In this document: one piece after another, positions 13,993-15,049 of the stretch
Numbering within the stretch: position 1 is the stretch's first letter
Layout of the letters: every line of letters starts with the position of its first letter
DNA from: Dokdonella_A sp039926025
GTDB lineage: Bacteria; Pseudomonadota; Gammaproteobacteria; Xanthomonadales; Rhodanobacteraceae
DNA length: 15,049 bases
NCBI GenBank assembly: GCA_039926025.1
Contig: JBDSXV010000052.1
Span: 1 to 15,049, forward strand
Direction of reading: 5' to 3'
Translations under genes and position numbers: made by a program
The notes under the pieces: model-generated
What the model was told of the DNA's origin: nothing
The model's input: the letters and a program-made list of their open reading frames with translations, nothing else
The model's database searches: none

Positions 13993-15049
13993 ATGCGTAG
14001 TTGCAAGGCACTTTTTCTGTTGTTGCTGTTGTCGCTCGGCGGATTCAGCGCGCTCGCGCATGCCGATTCGCCAACCTGCACGAGCCCCGAGACCAAGCTC
14101 AGCTGGCCGGTCGTCAATCCGATCTGGGAAATGTGCTGGTTGCCACCGGACCAGAGCATTGGTGCAGACGGTTCCGGCATGGAACTTCGCAAGGTTTATT
14201 TCAACGGCCACCTGGTGTTCACGCGTGCGCATGCGCCGATGCTGTTCGCCGAATACAAGGACGGCGCGGGCGGCAACTGCTACCGCGACTGGAAGAACGA
14301 CACCACGCCGGTGCTTGCCGATCATGCGGTGCAGAACAAGCTGGGCCTGTCCGTCGATCCGCTGAAGGCGACCACGTCGTGCGATCGCTCGAAGAGTCCG
14401 ACCACCTCATACGGCATCTGCGCTTACCAGCTCACGGGCTATCCGAATGCCACGGCCACGTGTTTTTCCGGTGTCGCGATCGAGGATGGTGGCGACCACG
14501 TCACGCTGACGACGCAATATCGCGCGTCCTGGTACATGTATTCGTCGCGCTGGACCTTCTACAACAACGGCACGATCCAGCCCGCGTTCGGTTTCGGCAA
14601 CAACAACGGCACCTACAACAACGTCACGCATTGGCATCACAACTACTGGCGCATGGAATTCGACATCGACGCCGGCAACAACACCGTCAGCACGAACGGC
14701 GTCGATCAGGCGACCGAGTTCAGCGACCTGCGCAATGCGACCGGCGGCGCTGGTGGCGGACCGAAGACCTGGGAAGTGCGCAATCCGGTCAGCGGCAACG
14801 GCTACAAGCTGATCCCGGGCGCGAACGACTACCTGGTGCCGACCAACCAGTCCGGTCGCAATTTCCACACGGTCGACGTGATGGCGACACAGCAGCACGC
14901 CAATGAATACGCTGACCGCACCGACAATCCGCTGAGTTCGTGCACGATGAACACGAGCGCGCTGGTCAACAACGAAAGCCTGCTCAATACCAACATCGCG
15001 CTTTACTACCACACGTCCGTGCGCGACAGCACCGCAAGCAACTGGCCAC
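13993..15049 (+). CDS. Secreted copper amine oxidase-like protein, altered active site (partial, runs off the window)
   Basis: 352 residues are visible. The signal peptide is cleaved probably after AHA (residue 24). The rest follows the catalytic domain of copper amine oxidases: GMELRKVYFNGHLVFTR at 62-78, the strand pair around YMYSSRWTFYNNGTI at 181-195, HWHHNYWRMEFDID at 213-226 (family pattern H-x-H...R-x-D-x-D-I-D), TWEVRNP at 259-265, GYKLIPG at 270-276, and an NWP near the visible end where the family has EDWP. H213 and H215 fit the first two copper ligands. The quinone-forming Tyr site, N-Y-D/E in active enzymes, reads W180-Y181-M182, and the third copper His appears to be R344, with H340 nearby. 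Active enzymes oxidise primary amines to aldehydes; this one may have lost or changed that activity. GGGGAG at 13981-13986 is its ribosome site. The upstream oxidase domains are absent here and may be supplied by the lipoprotein. Confidence 0.8.
   Translation, partial: MRSCKALFLLLLLSLGGFSALAHADSPTCTSPETKLSWPVVNPIWEMCWLPPDQSIGADGSGMELRKVYFNGHLVFTRAHAPMLFAEYKDGAGGNCYRDWKNDTTPVLADHAVQNKLGLSVDPLKATTSCDRSKSPTTSYGICAYQLTGYPNATATCFSGVAIEDGGDHVTLTTQYRASWYMYSSRWTFYNNGTIQPAFGFGNNNGTYNNVTHWHHNYWRMEFDIDAGNNTVSTNGVDQATEFSDLRNATGGAGGGPKTWEVRNPVSGNGYKLIPGANDYLVPTNQSGRNFHTVDVMATQQHANEYADRTDNPLSSCTMNTSALVNNESLLNTNIALYYHTSVRDSTASNWP

Overview
The window comes from a GC-rich gammaproteobacterial chromosome. I infer a member of the Xanthomonadales/Lysobacterales (Rhodanobacteraceae-like). 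The reasons are the style of SecF, the high-GC codon use, the two kinds of REP-like palindromes (CCCTCTCC...GGAGAGGG and GGAGCGGTTTCAGCCGCG types), and the short '(I/V)F-x-(D/N)-GFD' motif near the ends of two exported proteins. No rRNA, tRNA, CRISPR array, integrase or transposase is visible.

Left part (1-4864), mostly housekeeping: the last codons of secD and all of secF on the plus strand, then a convergent REP-like cluster, then three leftward genes. Read in their own direction these are a GT41/SPINDLY-type TPR glycosyltransferase, a MoaB-family molybdopterin protein and a class I PPK2 polyphosphate kinase. A second cluster of palindromic repeats lies between moaB and ppk2.

Right part (5003 to the window end), an all-exported gene cluster on the plus strand. 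It begins with a two-gene module, a large Cys-rich secreted protein of unknown function (A, 691 aa) overlapping by 4 bp a pentaheme c-type cytochrome (B, 647 aa). The module is then repeated as divergent paralogues (A', 666 aa; B', 650 aa). Both cytochromes carry five CxxCH motifs, eight further conserved histidines and a conserved GHKLP-containing C-terminal half. A and A' share eight aligned cysteines. B' is followed, through a TTGA overlap, by a lipoprotein that resembles a copper amine oxidase N-terminal (N2/N3) domain. Three bases later comes a secreted protein that aligns by eye with the catalytic domain of copper amine oxidases (CAO) but has lost the Asn-Tyr-Asp/Glu quinone consensus and apparently one copper-ligand histidine. 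This last gene is cut by the window end.

All six right-hand products have an N-terminal export signal and no other membrane segment that I can see, so the cluster probably works in the periplasm, at the outer membrane or outside the cell. The most interesting reading is a duplicated 'unknown protein + pentaheme cytochrome' redox module joined to a split, probably degenerate amine-oxidase-like pair. The substrate and electron acceptor cannot be read from the sequence.
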